A stretch of DNA of 64,000 bases from positions 558,001 through 622,000 of the forward strand of contig NZ_QDGZ01000001.1 in assembly GCF_003076135.1 (NCBI RefSeq), given 5' to 3'. Below, piece by piece: positions 20,549 to 31,356 of this stretch. A model generated the notes under the pieces. It was not told the origin of the DNA. It did no database searches and saw only the letters and a program-made list of their open reading frames with translations. Each line of letters begins with the position of its first letter. Positions within the stretch are counted from its first letter, which is position 1. The position numbers and the translations under genes were made by a program. The DNA is from Nocardioides gansuensis. Its GTDB lineage: Bacteria; Actinomycetota; Actinomycetes; Propionibacteriales; Nocardioidaceae.

Positions 20549-22470
20549 CGCTTGCTGCTCCAGGGGGTGCGGGCACTGTGGATGGGGTTGGCCTCGCGGA
20601 GGTAGTCGTCGAACCGGTGACCCGCGATCTTCGCGATCTCGATCAGGGCGGCGGCGTGCTCCTGCGTCTCACAATTGTCCAACCGCTCGCGGCCCTCGGC
20701 GAGGATCCGGTCGAGTGAGTCCGAGTCGCGCACCGAGATGACGAGGGGGAAGCCGAACCGCTCGCGGTAGGCCTCGGTCAGCGCGGCCAGCTCGTCCTGG
20801 TCCGGCTCGGCCAGGTGGGTCAGCCCGCGGGAGGACTGGTCGCGCAGCGAGGCCTCTCCGGTGAGCCCGTCGGCGACCAGCCGGGACCCCAGCTCCGGGT
20901 AGGACTCGATCAGTTGGCGCTGCTCGTCGGTTGAGCCGGAGAACAGGGCCTGCTGGAACGCGCGGCGCAGGGCGTGGGTGTCGGCGAACGGCCGCTCCGC
21001 CCAGGCCCGCTCCACCATCCAGCGGGGGCCCTGGAACAGTCCGGCGAACGTCTCGACGAACTGGTCGCGGCTCATCTTGTTGACCTGGTCCAGCCGGACG
21101 CTGTCGCCCGGGAAGCCGGCGACGGCCGGTCCGAAGTCCTTGCCGATGTGGTGGAAGACGATGTTCAGCACGATCGCGGTCAGGCTGCCCAGGGTGATGC
21201 CGCTGCCGAAGATGATCTCCGCCCAGCTGGGCACGGCCTGCGCCACCTGGGGCTGCGCGGTGACATACATGGCGAGCCCGACGCTGGAGGCGACGATCAC
21301 GACGTTGCGGTGGTCGTGGAAGTCGACCTTGCCGAGGGTCTGGAAGCCGACGACCGCGACCGTGGCGAACATCGCGAGGGCGGCTCCGCCCAGCACCGGG
21401 TGCGGGATCCCCGCCACCACGGCGCCGGCCTTCGGGACCAGGCCGATCAGCATCATGATCAGGCCCGCGCTGGCGACGACCCAGCGGCTCTTCACCCGGG
21501 TCAGCCGGACGAGGCCGACGTTCTCGGCGAAGCAGGTGTAGGGGAAGGAGTTGAGCACGCCGCCGAGGCTGGTGGCCAGGCCGTCGGCGCGCAGGGCCCG
21601 GGCGATGTCCTCGCGGCCGACCCGCTTCTCGACGATCTCGCCGGTCGCGAACACGTCACCGGTGGTCTCCACCGCGGTGATCAGCATGACCACGATCATC
21701 GAGACGATGGCGGCGAAGGAGAACTGCGGCCAGCCGAAGTGGAACGGCGTGGTCACCCCGAGCCAGGCCGACTGCTCGACGGCGCCGAAGTGCGCGTCGC
21801 CGAAGGCCCAGGCCACCACGGTGCCCACGACCAGGCCGATCAGGACCGCCACGGTCGCCATGAACCCCTTGAAGACGCGCTGGATGACGACGATCAGCGC
21901 CAGGGTGCCGAGCGCGTAGGCAAGGTTGCGGCCGCTCGTCGGGTCCGACGTCGGACCGGCGCCGCCGGTGGCGTCGGCCGCGGCGACCGGGAGCAGCGCG
22001 AGGCCGATGATCGTGATCACCGAGCCGGTGACCACCGGCGGGAAGAACCGGATCAGCCGGCTGAAGAACGGCGCGATCAGGAAGGTCGCCAGTCCGGCCA
22101 CGATCACCGCGCCGTAGATCACCAGCAGGCCGTCTGTGCCCCCGCCGGCGGCCATGCCGATCGCGATCATGGGCGAGACCGCGGTGAAGGTGACGCCCTG
22201 GAGCAGGGGCAGCCGCACGCCCACCTTCCAGAAGCCGACCGACTGGATGATCGAGGCGATGCCGCAGGTGAACAGGTCGGCGTTGATGAGGTGGATCAGC
22301 TGCTCGGTGCTCAGCCCGATGGCGTTTGCCAGCAGGATCGGGACGATGACCGCCCCGGCGTAGAACGCCAGCACGTGCTGGAAGCCGTACACGGCGAGCT
22401 TGCTCGCGGGCAGGATCTCGTCGACGGGGTGGACGGGGGTGCTCGGGTGTGTCTTCAGGCGTGTCTTCAT
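20545..22470 (-). CDS. uracil/xanthine (NCS2) permease fused to an OHCU decarboxylase-like domain
   Basis: Residues 1 to ~465 are an NCS2 purine permease with about 12-14 membrane segments and family blocks YGFQHVLAFYAGAVIVPI, LPLLQGVTFTAV, TTGDVFATGE and FPYTCFAENVGLV. Residues ~470-641 resemble OHCU decarboxylase, the last step from urate to (S)-allantoin (SRDQFVETFAGLFQ, RFGFPLVISVR). The motif usually reading HPDL is YPELGS (Tyr524 replaces the catalytic His), and the usual S-x-x-E-Q is SLRDQ (Asp544). The decarboxylase domain may therefore be altered or inactive. MKTRLKTHP at 22470 follows GAGGAG and is taken as the start. It is the first gene of the xanthine operon. Confidence 0.88.
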   Translation of the reverse strand: MKTRLKTHPSTPVHPVDEILPASKLAVYGFQHVLAFYAGAVIVPILLANAIGLSTEQLIHLINADLFTCGIASIIQSVGFWKVGVRLPLLQGVTFTAVSPMIAIGMAAGGGTDGLLVIYGAVIVAGLATFLIAPFFSRLIRFFPPVVTGSVITIIGLALLPVAAADATGGAGPTSDPTSGRNLAYALGTLALIVVIQRVFKGFMATVAVLIGLVVGTVVAWAFGDAHFGAVEQSAWLGVTTPFHFGWPQFSFAAIVSMIVVMLITAVETTGDVFATGEIVEKRVGREDIARALRADGLATSLGGVLNSFPYTCFAENVGLVRLTRVKSRWVVASAGLIMMLIGLVPKAGAVVAGIPHPVLGGAALAMFATVAVVGFQTLGKVDFHDHRNVVIVASSVGLAMYVTAQPQVAQAVPSWAEIIFGSGITLGSLTAIVLNIVFHHIGKDFGPAVAGFPGDSVRLDQVNKMSRDQFVETFAGLFQGPRWMVERAWAERPFADTHALRRAFQQALFSGSTDEQRQLIESYPELGSRLVADGLTGEASLRDQSSRGLTHLAEPDQDELAALTEAYRERFGFPLVISVRDSDSLDRILAEGRERLDNCETQEHAAALIEIAKIAGHRFDDYLREANPIHSARTPWSSKR

Positions 22471-22623
22471 CGGGAGGACTCCTCGGGGCGTCAGGGGCCA
22501 CCAGTTGCCTGTGACCCACAGCACATGCTCCGCCGCTGCGGGCGTGGAGGGGCACCCGACGAACCTCCGAATCCACACCCTGTCGAGGTGGTCCGGTTTG
22601 TGCGATCTGCCAACAAGTCCGCG

Positions 22624-24150
22624 TCAACGGGACTTGAGCGCGAGGAAGACGTCGACCCGGTCCTCCAGCCGGGACAGGTCCCGGCCGGTCAGCTGCTGCA
22701 CCCGCTCGATGCGGTAGCGGACCGTGTTGACGTGCAGGTGCAGCGCCTCGGCGGTGCGCGACCAGGAGCCGGAGCAGGCCAGGAAGGTGTCCAGGGTCGG
22801 CACGAGGTCGGCGCCGGTGCGCTCGTCATGCTCGAGGACCGGGCCGAGCACCCGGTGTGCATAGGTGCGGCGTACGTCGTCGGGCACGGCCGCGAGCAGC
22901 AGCACGTGCGAGGTCACCTCGTCGGAGCCCACGACCGACACGGGCGCGCGCCCGGCGTGGGCGACGCGGTGCGCGAAGCGGGCCTCCTCCAGGGCGCCGG
23001 CCAGGTTGTCGGTGGGGGCCTCGCCGCTCGCGCCGACCGAGAGTCGCCCGCGGCCGGTGCCGGGCGCCAGCCGACCGAAAGCCGCGTGCAGCCGGGCCGC
23101 CAGTCCCGCTGTGGCGGGCAGGATCCCGACCAGCCGGCCGTCGCGGTCCGGTGCCACGACCGGCGAGCCGACCGTCAGGGCGACGTCCTCGACCAGCGCC
23201 TGCCCCGTCTCCAGGGGGCCGTCGCCGACCAGCTCGGCGACGACCACGACCACGGGCTGCGTCGGGTCGAGGCCGGCCTGGCGGAGCCTTCCCGCGACGT
23301 CGGCGTGCGGTGCTCCGGCCTCGATGAGCCCCACCGTGTCGGCGGCGAGTGGCCGCACGGCGCGGAGTCCCTCGTCGCGGCGCGACCGGTCCAGCGCCGC
23401 GATCGCGCAGAGCTCCTGCACCGCCTCGACGTGGTCGCGGGGCCACTCGGCGTGGTCGCCGTCGGCGGCCAGCAGCCAGCCGGTGAGCCGGTTGCCCAGG
23501 CCGGAGCCGATGGGGAAGACGGTGTACGCCGTGCCCGCCGCGTCGACGCCCGCGGGCAGCCGGTCGGCGGTCAGGAACCGCCTGACGAGGAGGTCGACGG
23601 TCGGGTCGTCGAGCTCGTGGGGACCGGGCACGACGTGGCGGCCGGTGGTGGTGAGCACCCGGCAGTCGTGCCCCACCTCCGCGGAGACCCGGGCCGCCAG
23701 CTCGTCGAGGCTGCGCCCGTCGGCCAGCGCGGAGAGCAGCTGGCGCTGACGGGCCAGGCTGACCCTCGCCCCCGTCGCGGCGACGCCGCGCGCCGCGACG
23801 TACTCCGCGATGTCGGCGAAGGCGACCTCGGTCGGCACCTCGACCAGCGTCACCCCGTGCCGTCGGCACGCCTCGAGCAGGTCGTCGGGGACCGTCCCGA
23901 GCAGCGCGTCGCCCGCCAGCACCGTGGTGACGCCGCGCCCCGCGACCGACGCCACGAACGCCTCGCTGTCGTCGGCGCTCCGGCGCCAGACCAGCCCGGT
24001 CAGCACCAGCTCGCCCCCGGTGAGGTAGCGCCCCGGCTCGAGCAGGTCGGTGGTGACCACGCGGCCCACCGGCCGCTCCAGCGAGCCCGGCGCCTCGTGC
24101 AGCACGCGCAGCCCCAGCCGCGGCGCCTCGAGGAGCTCACGCAGCAGCAT
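22624..24150 (-). CDS. pucR: PucR-family transcriptional regulator
   Basis: A 508-residue regulator beginning MLLRELLEAPRLGLRVLHE with AAGGAGG upstream. The N-terminal ~130 residues are the PucR purine-catabolism domain (GGELVLTGL, VPTEVAFADIAEYV). The C-terminal ~60 residues are the PucR helix-turn-helix: TLDTFLACSGSWSRTAEAL then LHVNTVRYRIERVQQLTG. It lies between the xanthine operon and the divergent racemase operon, so it probably controls one or both. A TGGAG-CGA-CTCCA palindrome lies 53 bp upstream of its start. The effector is likely a purine-pathway intermediate by family analogy. Confidence 0.9.
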   Translation of the reverse strand: MLLRELLEAPRLGLRVLHEAPGSLERPVGRVVTTDLLEPGRYLTGGELVLTGLVWRRSADDSEAFVASVAGRGVTTVLAGDALLGTVPDDLLEACRRHGVTLVEVPTEVAFADIAEYVAARGVAATGARVSLARQRQLLSALADGRSLDELAARVSAEVGHDCRVLTTTGRHVVPGPHELDDPTVDLLVRRFLTADRLPAGVDAAGTAYTVFPIGSGLGNRLTGWLLAADGDHAEWPRDHVEAVQELCAIAALDRSRRDEGLRAVRPLAADTVGLIEAGAPHADVAGRLRQAGLDPTQPVVVVVAELVGDGPLETGQALVEDVALTVGSPVVAPDRDGRLVGILPATAGLAARLHAAFGRLAPGTGRGRLSVGASGEAPTDNLAGALEEARFAHRVAHAGRAPVSVVGSDEVTSHVLLLAAVPDDVRRTYAHRVLGPVLEHDERTGADLVPTLDTFLACSGSWSRTAEALHLHVNTVRYRIERVQQLTGRDLSRLEDRVDVFLALKSR

Positions 24151-24202
24151 GGGCGGCCTCCTTCTGGAGGAAGGTACAACGCCGACCGGGACAGGAGCTG
24201 TC

Positions 24203-24215
24203 TGGAGCGACTCCA
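24203..24215. promoter_or_regulatory. palindrome in the pucR-racemase intergenic region
   Basis: A perfect inverted repeat TGGAG-CGA-CTCCA stands between the divergent pucR and racemase genes. It could be a PucR site or part of the pucR promoter. It does not resemble the 15-bp TTCCG-type operator on the racemase side. Position-based guess only. Confidence 0.35.
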
Positions 24216-24230
24216 AAGAGTGTAGGGGCC

Positions 24231-24296
24231 TTGACGGCCGGTTGTGCTGCGGCTCACACTCGCTGCCATGCGGAAAAGAATTTCCGCAATACGAAA
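24231..24296 (+). promoter_or_regulatory. racemase operon promoter and 15-bp operator
   Basis: TTGACG (24231-24236) is followed 18 bases later by CACACT (24255-24260), a weak -10. The operator TTCCGCAATACGAAA lies at 24282-24296, 21 bases after the -10. Here it also overlaps a perfect inverted repeat, GCGGAAA-AGAA-TTTCCGC (24270-24287). The same spacing and operator recur ahead of the hyi and NCS1-allB operons. Position downstream of the -10 suggests repression. Confidence 0.65.
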
Positions 24297-24319
24297 GCAC
24301 TAGCGACCGGAGACACGCC

Positions 24320-25036
24320 GTGAAGATCCTCGTCGTCAACGTCAACACCACCGCCTCGATGACCGAGGGCATCGTCCGCTCCGCGCGGGCGGCCGCCCGG
24401 CCCGGCACGGAGATCGTCGGGCTCACCCCGCGGGTGGGCCCGGAGTCGTGCGAGGGCAACTTCGAGAGCTACTTCGCGGCGCTGGCCGTGATGAACGAGG
24501 TCGTCCAGTACGACGGCCAGTACGACGCCGTCGTGCAGGCCGGCTTCGGCGAGCACGGCCGCGAGGGGCTCCAGGAGCTGCTCGAGGTGCCGGTCGTCGA
24601 CATCACCGAGGCGGCCGGCCATGTGGCGTCGCTGCTCGGTCACCGGTACTCCGTGGTCACCACCCTGGACCGCGCCGTGCCCCTCATCGAGGACCGGCTG
24701 CTGCTGGCCGGCCTCGACCGTCGCTGCGCCTCCGTGCGCTCCAGCGGGCTGTCCGTCCTCGAGCTCGAGGACGACCCCGACCGCGCCGTCAAGGCGATCG
24801 TCGACGAGGCCGAGCGCGCCGTGACCGAAGACCACGCCGAGGTGGTCGTGCTCGGGTGCGGCGGGATGGCCGGTCTCGACGAGGCCGTACGCCGCGCCAC
24901 CGGCGTACCGGTCGTCGACGGCGTCGCCGCCGCGGTCACCCTCGCCGAGAGCCTCGTCGGCCTGGGCCTGTCCACCAGCAAGGTCCGCACCTACGCGCCA
25001 CCGCGCCCCAAGCGGATCACCGGCTGGCCGCTCTGA
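24320..25036 (+). CDS. Asp/Glu/hydantoin racemase family protein, probable allantoin racemase
   Basis: A 238-residue protein from the GTG at 24320 (VKILVVNVNTTASMTEGI), matching the usual start of HyuE/HpxA racemases. In characterised relatives two Cys catalyse racemisation. Here the second is present (LGCGGM, Cys180), but the first site, usually ACFGDPG, reads AGFGEHG with Gly75 in place of Cys. Context with allantoinase and permeases suggests interconversion of allantoin enantiomers. The altered first site means racemase activity cannot be assumed. It is 34 bases upstream of an NCS1 permease and shares its operon. Confidence 0.8.
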   Translation: MKILVVNVNTTASMTEGIVRSARAAARPGTEIVGLTPRVGPESCEGNFESYFAALAVMNEVVQYDGQYDAVVQAGFGEHGREGLQELLEVPVVDITEAAGHVASLLGHRYSVVTTLDRAVPLIEDRLLLAGLDRRCASVRSSGLSVLELEDDPDRAVKAIVDEAERAVTEDHAEVVVLGCGGMAGLDEAVRRATGVPVVDGVAAAVTLAESLVGLGLSTSKVRTYAPPRPKRITGWPL

Positions 25037-25070
25037 CCCCCTCCCCTTCACTCACCCTGGAGAACCCCCG

Positions 25071-26576
25071 ATGAACCACCAACCGATCGACCAGCTGGCG
25101 CTCTCATCGCAGGACCCCGATGGCCGGCTCTACAACGACGACCTGAAGCCCGCGCAGCCGCACGAGCGGCAGTGGAACACCTTCAGCCTCTTCTCGCTGT
25201 GGATGAACGACGCCCACAACGCCGGCAACTACAGCTTCGCCGCCGGACTCTTCCTGCTCGGCCTCAGCCCGATCCAGGTCACGCTCGGCATCCTCGGCGG
25301 CGCGCTGATCATCTTCGGCGGCTGCTGCATGTCCGGCTTCATGGGGCACGACACCGGGACGCCGTACCCCGTCGTGAGCCGGCTGGCCTGGGGCATCTGG
25401 GGGGCCAACTTCCCCGCCCTGGTGCGCGGCACGGTCGCGATCGCCTGGTACGGCATCCAGACCTTCCTGGCCTCGATCGCCCTGAAGGTGCTGCTCCTTC
25501 GCTTCATCCCCAGCACCGAGTCGCTCGCCGACCAGTCGTTCCTCGGCATGGACCTGCTCGGCTGGCTCGCGTTCCTGCTGCTCTGGGCGGTGCAGATGGC
25601 CGTCGTCGCCAAGGGCATGGAGGCGGTCCGCCACTTCCAGGGCTGGGCCGGACCGGGCATCTGGGCGGTCATGATCGTGCTCGCGGTGTGGATGCTGTGG
25701 CAGGCGGGCTGGAGCATCTCGTGGACCGAGGGCGGTGGCGGCGACAGGCTGAGCACCGGCGAGAGCTGGTACCAGACGTTCGCGGCCGTCGGCCTCACTG
25801 TCGGCGTGCTCGCCACCCTGATGCTCAACTTCTCCGACTTCGCCCGCTACTCGCCGTCGCGCGGTGCCGTGGTCAGGGGCAACGCGTGGGGCCTGCCGTT
25901 CAACTGGACCGCCTTCGCGCTCACCTCGGTGATCGTCTCGGCTGCCTCGGTCAAGGTGTACGGCGAGGCCGTGCTCGACCCGGCCGTCCTCCTGGAGAAG
26001 TTCGAGAACGACTTCGTGGTCCTCGTCGGCACCGGGGTCTTCGTGCTCGCGACCATCGGCGTGAACATCGTCGCCAACTTCGTCTCCGCGGCCTACGACA
26101 TCTCCAACGTCAACCCCAAGCGGATCAGCTTCAAGAAGGGCGGCATCATCACGTCCTTCGCGGCGCTGCTCTCCATGCCGTGGAACCTCTACAACAGCCC
26201 CGAGATCATCGCGTACTTCCTCGGCGGCCTCGGTGCGCTCCTCGGTCCCTTCTTCGGGATCATGGCCGTGGACTACTTCCTGTTCCGCAAGGGCCGGTTC
26301 AGCCTGCCCGATCTCTACGACCCGACCCCGCGCTCGGCGTACTACTACAAGAACGGCGTGAACCCGCAGGCGGTGATCGCCTTCCTGCCGTCGGCCGTGA
26401 TCGCGCTGACGCTGGCCCTGGTGCCGGTCTTCAAGGACGTCGCGCCGTTCGGCTGGTTCATCGGCGCCGCCCTGGGTGCGGTGGCCTACGCGTTCGTGAC
26501 CCGGGGCCAGGCGCCCGCGACCCCGGCTGCCCTGGCCGGCGTGTCTCGGCCGGAGGTCGAGCCGCTGCTCGACTGA
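25071..26576 (+). CDS. NCS1-family nucleobase/allantoin permease
   Basis: A 501-residue cation symporter with about 12 membrane segments. NCS1 signatures: RQWNTFSLFSLWMNDAHN before TM1, GTPYPVVSRLAWGIWGANFPAL, VAIAWYGIQTF, NFSDFARY and VNIVANFVSAAYDISN. The context with racemase and allantoinase points to allantoin or hydantoin uptake. A perfect 14-bp hairpin follows the stop. A paralogue is encoded at 32305-33807. Confidence 0.9.
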   Translation: MNHQPIDQLALSSQDPDGRLYNDDLKPAQPHERQWNTFSLFSLWMNDAHNAGNYSFAAGLFLLGLSPIQVTLGILGGALIIFGGCCMSGFMGHDTGTPYPVVSRLAWGIWGANFPALVRGTVAIAWYGIQTFLASIALKVLLLRFIPSTESLADQSFLGMDLLGWLAFLLLWAVQMAVVAKGMEAVRHFQGWAGPGIWAVMIVLAVWMLWQAGWSISWTEGGGGDRLSTGESWYQTFAAVGLTVGVLATLMLNFSDFARYSPSRGAVVRGNAWGLPFNWTAFALTSVIVSAASVKVYGEAVLDPAVLLEKFENDFVVLVGTGVFVLATIGVNIVANFVSAAYDISNVNPKRISFKKGGIITSFAALLSMPWNLYNSPEIIAYFLGGLGALLGPFFGIMAVDYFLFRKGRFSLPDLYDPTPRSAYYYKNGVNPQAVIAFLPSAVIALTLALVPVFKDVAPFGWFIGAALGAVAYAFVTRGQAPATPAALAGVSRPEVEPLLD

Positions 26577-26583
26577 GTGTCCC

Positions 26584-26619
26584 GGCGTGGTCCGGCCCTT
26601 GACGAGGCCGGACCACGCC
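26584..26619 (+). terminator. perfect 14-bp hairpin after the NCS1 permease
   Basis: Left arm GGCGTGGTCCGGCC (26584-26597) pairs exactly with 26606-26619 around an 8-base loop. No T-run follows, as is usual in actinomycetes. The loop contains most of TTGACG, the -35 hexamer of the next promoter, so terminator and promoter overlap. Confidence 0.75.
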
Positions 26620-26665
26620 ATTACCGTACTTCCAAGATCCAGAAGAGAAATTCCGCAATACGAAA
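26599..26665 (+). promoter_or_regulatory. hyi operon promoter and 15-bp operator
   Basis: TTGACG (26599-26604), 17 bases, then TACCGT (26622-26627). The operator TTCCGCAATACGAAA lies at 26651-26665, 23 bases after the -10 and 17 bases ahead of the hyi ATG. It is identical to the racemase-operon copy. Confidence 0.7.
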
Positions 26666-26682
26666 TCCTGAGGGAGGCCCCG

Positions 26683-27501
26683 ATGAGCCACTCGCTCCGC
26701 CACGAGGTCAACTGCTCGATCCTGTTCACGGAGCTGCCGCTCCTGGAGCGCCCGACTGCGGTGAAGGCGGCCGGCTTCGACGCCATCGAGTTCTGGTGGC
26801 CGTTCGCCGAGGCGGTGCCCGGCGACCGCGACGTCGACGCGTTCGTCACCGCGGTCCAGGACGCCGGCGTCCAGCTCGTCGGCCTCAACTTCTTCGCCGG
26901 CGACATGCCGGCCGGCGACCGCGGCGCGGTCTCCTGGCCGGCCCGCGCGGCGGAGTTCCGAGACAACGTCGACGTCACCGTCGGCATCGGCGAGCAGCTG
27001 GGCTGCCGGGCCTTCAACGCCCTCTACGGCAACCGCGTCGACGACGCCACCCCCGAGCAGCAGGACGAGCTGGCAGTCGAGAGCCTGACGACCGCGGCGC
27101 GCGCCGCGGCCCGCATCGGCGGCACCGTGCTGCTCGAGCCGGTCAGCGGCGCCCCGCGCTACCCGCTGCTCACCGCCGCCGACGCCCTGGCGGTCATCGA
27201 CCGGGTCCAGTTCGAGTCCGGCGTCGACAACCTCGGCCTGCTGGCCGATCTCTACCACCTCGCCGTCAACGGCGACGACGTCGACAAGGTGATCGCCGAC
27301 CACGCCGGCCGGATCGCCCACGTGCAGATCGCCGACCACCCCGGCCGCAACGAGCCCGGCACCGGCGAGCTGCCGCTCGAGCGGCAGCTCGCCGACCTCG
27401 AGGCCCGCGGGTACGCCGGGTGGGTCGGCCTCGAGTACAAGCCCACCGGCGCCTCCGCCGACAGCTTCGACTGGCTGCCCCGCGAGCGCCGCTCCGCCTG
27501 A
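26683..27501 (+). CDS. hyi: hydroxypyruvate isomerase
   Basis: A 272-residue TIM-barrel protein of the Hyi family that interconverts hydroxypyruvate and tartronate semialdehyde. Seen: VNCSILFTELPLLERP at the start, FDAIEFWWPF, LVGLNFFAGDMPAGDRG and the metal/acid segment VLLEPVSG; the end LEYKPTGASADSFDWLP is also typical. GGGAGG lies 6 bases upstream of the ATG. First gene of a glyoxylate-to-glycerate operon. Confidence 0.9.
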   Translation: MSHSLRHEVNCSILFTELPLLERPTAVKAAGFDAIEFWWPFAEAVPGDRDVDAFVTAVQDAGVQLVGLNFFAGDMPAGDRGAVSWPARAAEFRDNVDVTVGIGEQLGCRAFNALYGNRVDDATPEQQDELAVESLTTAARAAARIGGTVLLEPVSGAPRYPLLTAADALAVIDRVQFESGVDNLGLLADLYHLAVNGDDVDKVIADHAGRIAHVQIADHPGRNEPGTGELPLERQLADLEARGYAGWVGLEYKPTGASADSFDWLPRERRSA

Positions 27502-27531
27502 TCCCACGACCACCTCCGAAAGGACCCCCCA

Positions 27532-28431
27532 ATGACCGACATCGCCTTCATCGGACTGGGCATCATGGGCAGCCCGATGGCCGTCCACCTGGCCAACGCC
27601 GGCCACGCCGTCGCCGGCTACAACCGCACCCCGGACAAGACCGGCCCCCTCGTCGAGGCCGGCGGCCGCGCGGCGGACTCGGTCGCCGACGCCGTCAAGG
27701 ATGCCGACGTCGTCTGCGTGATGGTCCCCGACTCCCCGGACGTCGTCGACGTGCTCACCGGCGAGGACGGCGTGTTCGCCCACGCCCAGCCCGGTGCCCT
27801 GGTCATCGACTTCTCCAGCATCCGCCCCGACGTGACCGCCGATCTGGCCAGCCAGGCGCGCGACAAGGGCTTCCGCTACCTCGACGCCCCGGTCTCCGGC
27901 GGCGAGGCGGGCGCGAAGAACGCCGCGCTGTCGATCATGGTCGGCGGCGAGGGCGACGACTTCCAGGCGGCCAGGCCCGTCTTCGACGCGGTCGGCAAGA
28001 CCGTCGTCCACGTCGGCCCGAGCGGCTCGGGGCAGACCGTCAAGGCGGCCAACCAGCTCATCGTCGCCGCCAACATCCAGGCCCTCGCCGAGGCCGTCGT
28101 CTTCCTCGAGGCGTACGGCGTGGACACCAAGGCCGCGCTCGAGGTGCTCGGTGGTGGCCTGGCCGGCTCCAAGGTGCTGGACCAGAAGAAGGAGAACATG
28201 CTGGCCCGCTCCTTCGAGCCCGGCTTCCGCATCGAGCTGCACCACAAGGACCTGGGCATCGTGACCGCCGCCGCCCGCGAGGCCGGCGTCGTGATCCCGC
28301 TCGGCTCGCTGGTCGCCCAGCTGATGGCGTCCGCCCAGGCGGTCGGCGACGGCGGGCTTGACCACTCCGGCCTGCTCCGCGGCGTGGAGCGCCTCAGCGG
28401 CCGCCCCTCGACATCCGACAAGGAGAACTGA
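27532..28431 (+). CDS. glxR: 2-hydroxy-3-oxopropionate (tartronate semialdehyde) reductase
   Basis: A 299-residue beta-hydroxyacid dehydrogenase that reduces tartronate semialdehyde to glycerate. N-terminal Rossmann motif [17 protein letters not shown], substrate-binding [14 protein letters not shown], catalytic-Lys segment [15 protein letters not shown] and C-terminal [16 protein letters not shown] all match. It lies between hyi and gcl, with 1 base to gcl. Confidence 0.92.
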   Translation: MTDIAFIGLGIMGSPMAVHLANAGHAVAGYNRTPDKTGPLVEAGGRAADSVADAVKDADVVCVMVPDSPDVVDVLTGEDGVFAHAQPGALVIDFSSIRPDVTADLASQARDKGFRYLDAPVSGGEAGAKNAALSIMVGGEGDDFQAARPVFDAVGKTVVHVGPSGSGQTVKAANQLIVAANIQALAEAVVFLEAYGVDTKAALEVLGGGLAGSKVLDQKKENMLARSFEPGFRIELHHKDLGIVTAAAREAGVVIPLGSLVAQLMASAQAVGDGGLDHSGLLRGVERLSGRPSTSDKEN

Positions 28432-28432
28432 C

Positions 28433-30208
<1,776 letters not shown>

Positions 30209-30218
30209 GCGAGACGCC

Positions 30219-31343
30219 GTGCCACGCGTGCTGATCGCCTCCGACAAGTTCAAGGGGTCGCTCACCGCCGCCGCCGTCGCGGCGGCGGTGGGTGCCGGCG
30301 TACGACGCGCCCGCCCCGACGCTGTCGTGGACTCGGTCCCCGTCGCCGACGGGGGCGACGGCACGCTGGCCGCCGCGCTGGCCGCGGGCTTCGAGCCGGT
30401 CCCGGTGACCGCCAGCGGGCCCACGGGCGAGCCGGTCCCCAGCGGCTATGCCCGGCGCGGCGACGTCGCCGTGGTCGAGCTCGCCGACGTGTCGGGGCTG
30501 GTCCGCCTGCCCGACGGGCCGGCGCCGATGACCGCGTCGAGCCGGGGCGCGGGCGAGCTCGTCGCCGCCGCCGTCGAGGCCGGGTGCCGGACCATCGTGC
30601 TCGGCATCGGCGGCAGCGCGAGCACCGACGGCGGGGCCGGTCTGCTGCGCGGGCTCGGCGCACGCCTCCTGAGCGCGGAAGGCCGCGAGCTGCCCGAGGG
30701 CGGCGGGGCACTGGCCGAGGTGGCGACGCTCGACCTGGCCGTCCTGCGCGACAGGATGGCAGGCGTCGACGTGGTCGTGGCCTGCGACGTGGACAACCCG
30801 CTCACGGGCGAGCACGGCGCCGCCGCGGTCTACGGGCCGCAGAAGGGCGCCGGCGCCGGACAGGTCGTCGACCTGGACGATGCGCTGACCCACTGGGCCG
30901 ACGTCGTCGCCACCACCACCGGCCGCGACCTGCGCGACGTGCCCGGCGCCGGCGCTGCCGGCGGTGTGGGCTTCGCGGCGATGGCGGTGCTCGGAGCGCG
31001 GCTGCGCCCGGGCATCGAGCTGGTCCTCGAGCTCGTCGGCTTCGCCGACCGCCTCGCCGGAGCCGACCTCGTCGTCACCGGCGAGGGCGCCCTGGATGCG
31101 CAGACCCTGCACGGCAAGGCCCCTGCCGGCGTCGCGTCCGCCGCCCGCGCGGCCGGCGTCCCGGTGGTCGCCGTCTGCGGGGTCAACCGCCTCGACACCG
31201 AGCGCCTGCGTGCGGCCGGCATCGCCACGGCGTACGCCCTCACGGACCTGGAGCCCGACGTACGCCGCTGCCTCACGCACGGCGCCCCCCTGCTCGAAGA
31301 GCTGGGCGTGCGGATCGCGGCCGACCACCTGCCGGTCGCATGA
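30219..31343 (+). CDS. glxK: glycerate kinase
   Basis: A 374-residue glycerate kinase of the GlxK/GarK family, beginning at a GTG with RVLIASDKFKGSLTAA. The GDGGDGT-type motif reads VADGGDGTLAA, and GIGGSASTDGGAG, VACDVDNPLTG and VTGEGALDAQT are all conserved. It phosphorylates glycerate, by family to 2-phosphoglycerate, passing the carbon to glycolysis. It starts 10 bases after gcl. Confidence 0.93.
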   Translation: MPRVLIASDKFKGSLTAAAVAAAVGAGVRRARPDAVVDSVPVADGGDGTLAAALAAGFEPVPVTASGPTGEPVPSGYARRGDVAVVELADVSGLVRLPDGPAPMTASSRGAGELVAAAVEAGCRTIVLGIGGSASTDGGAGLLRGLGARLLSAEGRELPEGGGALAEVATLDLAVLRDRMAGVDVVVACDVDNPLTGEHGAAAVYGPQKGAGAGQVVDLDDALTHWADVVATTTGRDLRDVPGAGAAGGVGFAAMAVLGARLRPGIELVLELVGFADRLAGADLVVTGEGALDAQTLHGKAPAGVASAARAAGVPVVAVCGVNRLDTERLRAAGIATAYALTDLEPDVRRCLTHGAPLLEELGVRIAADHLPVA

Positions 31344-31356
31344 GGCGGGCCGCGCG

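Noticed and set aside
22471..22623. A fourth TTCCG-type operator ahead of the xanthine operon
   Set aside because: Only CCTCCGAATCC is found; spacing and symmetry do not match the other three sites.
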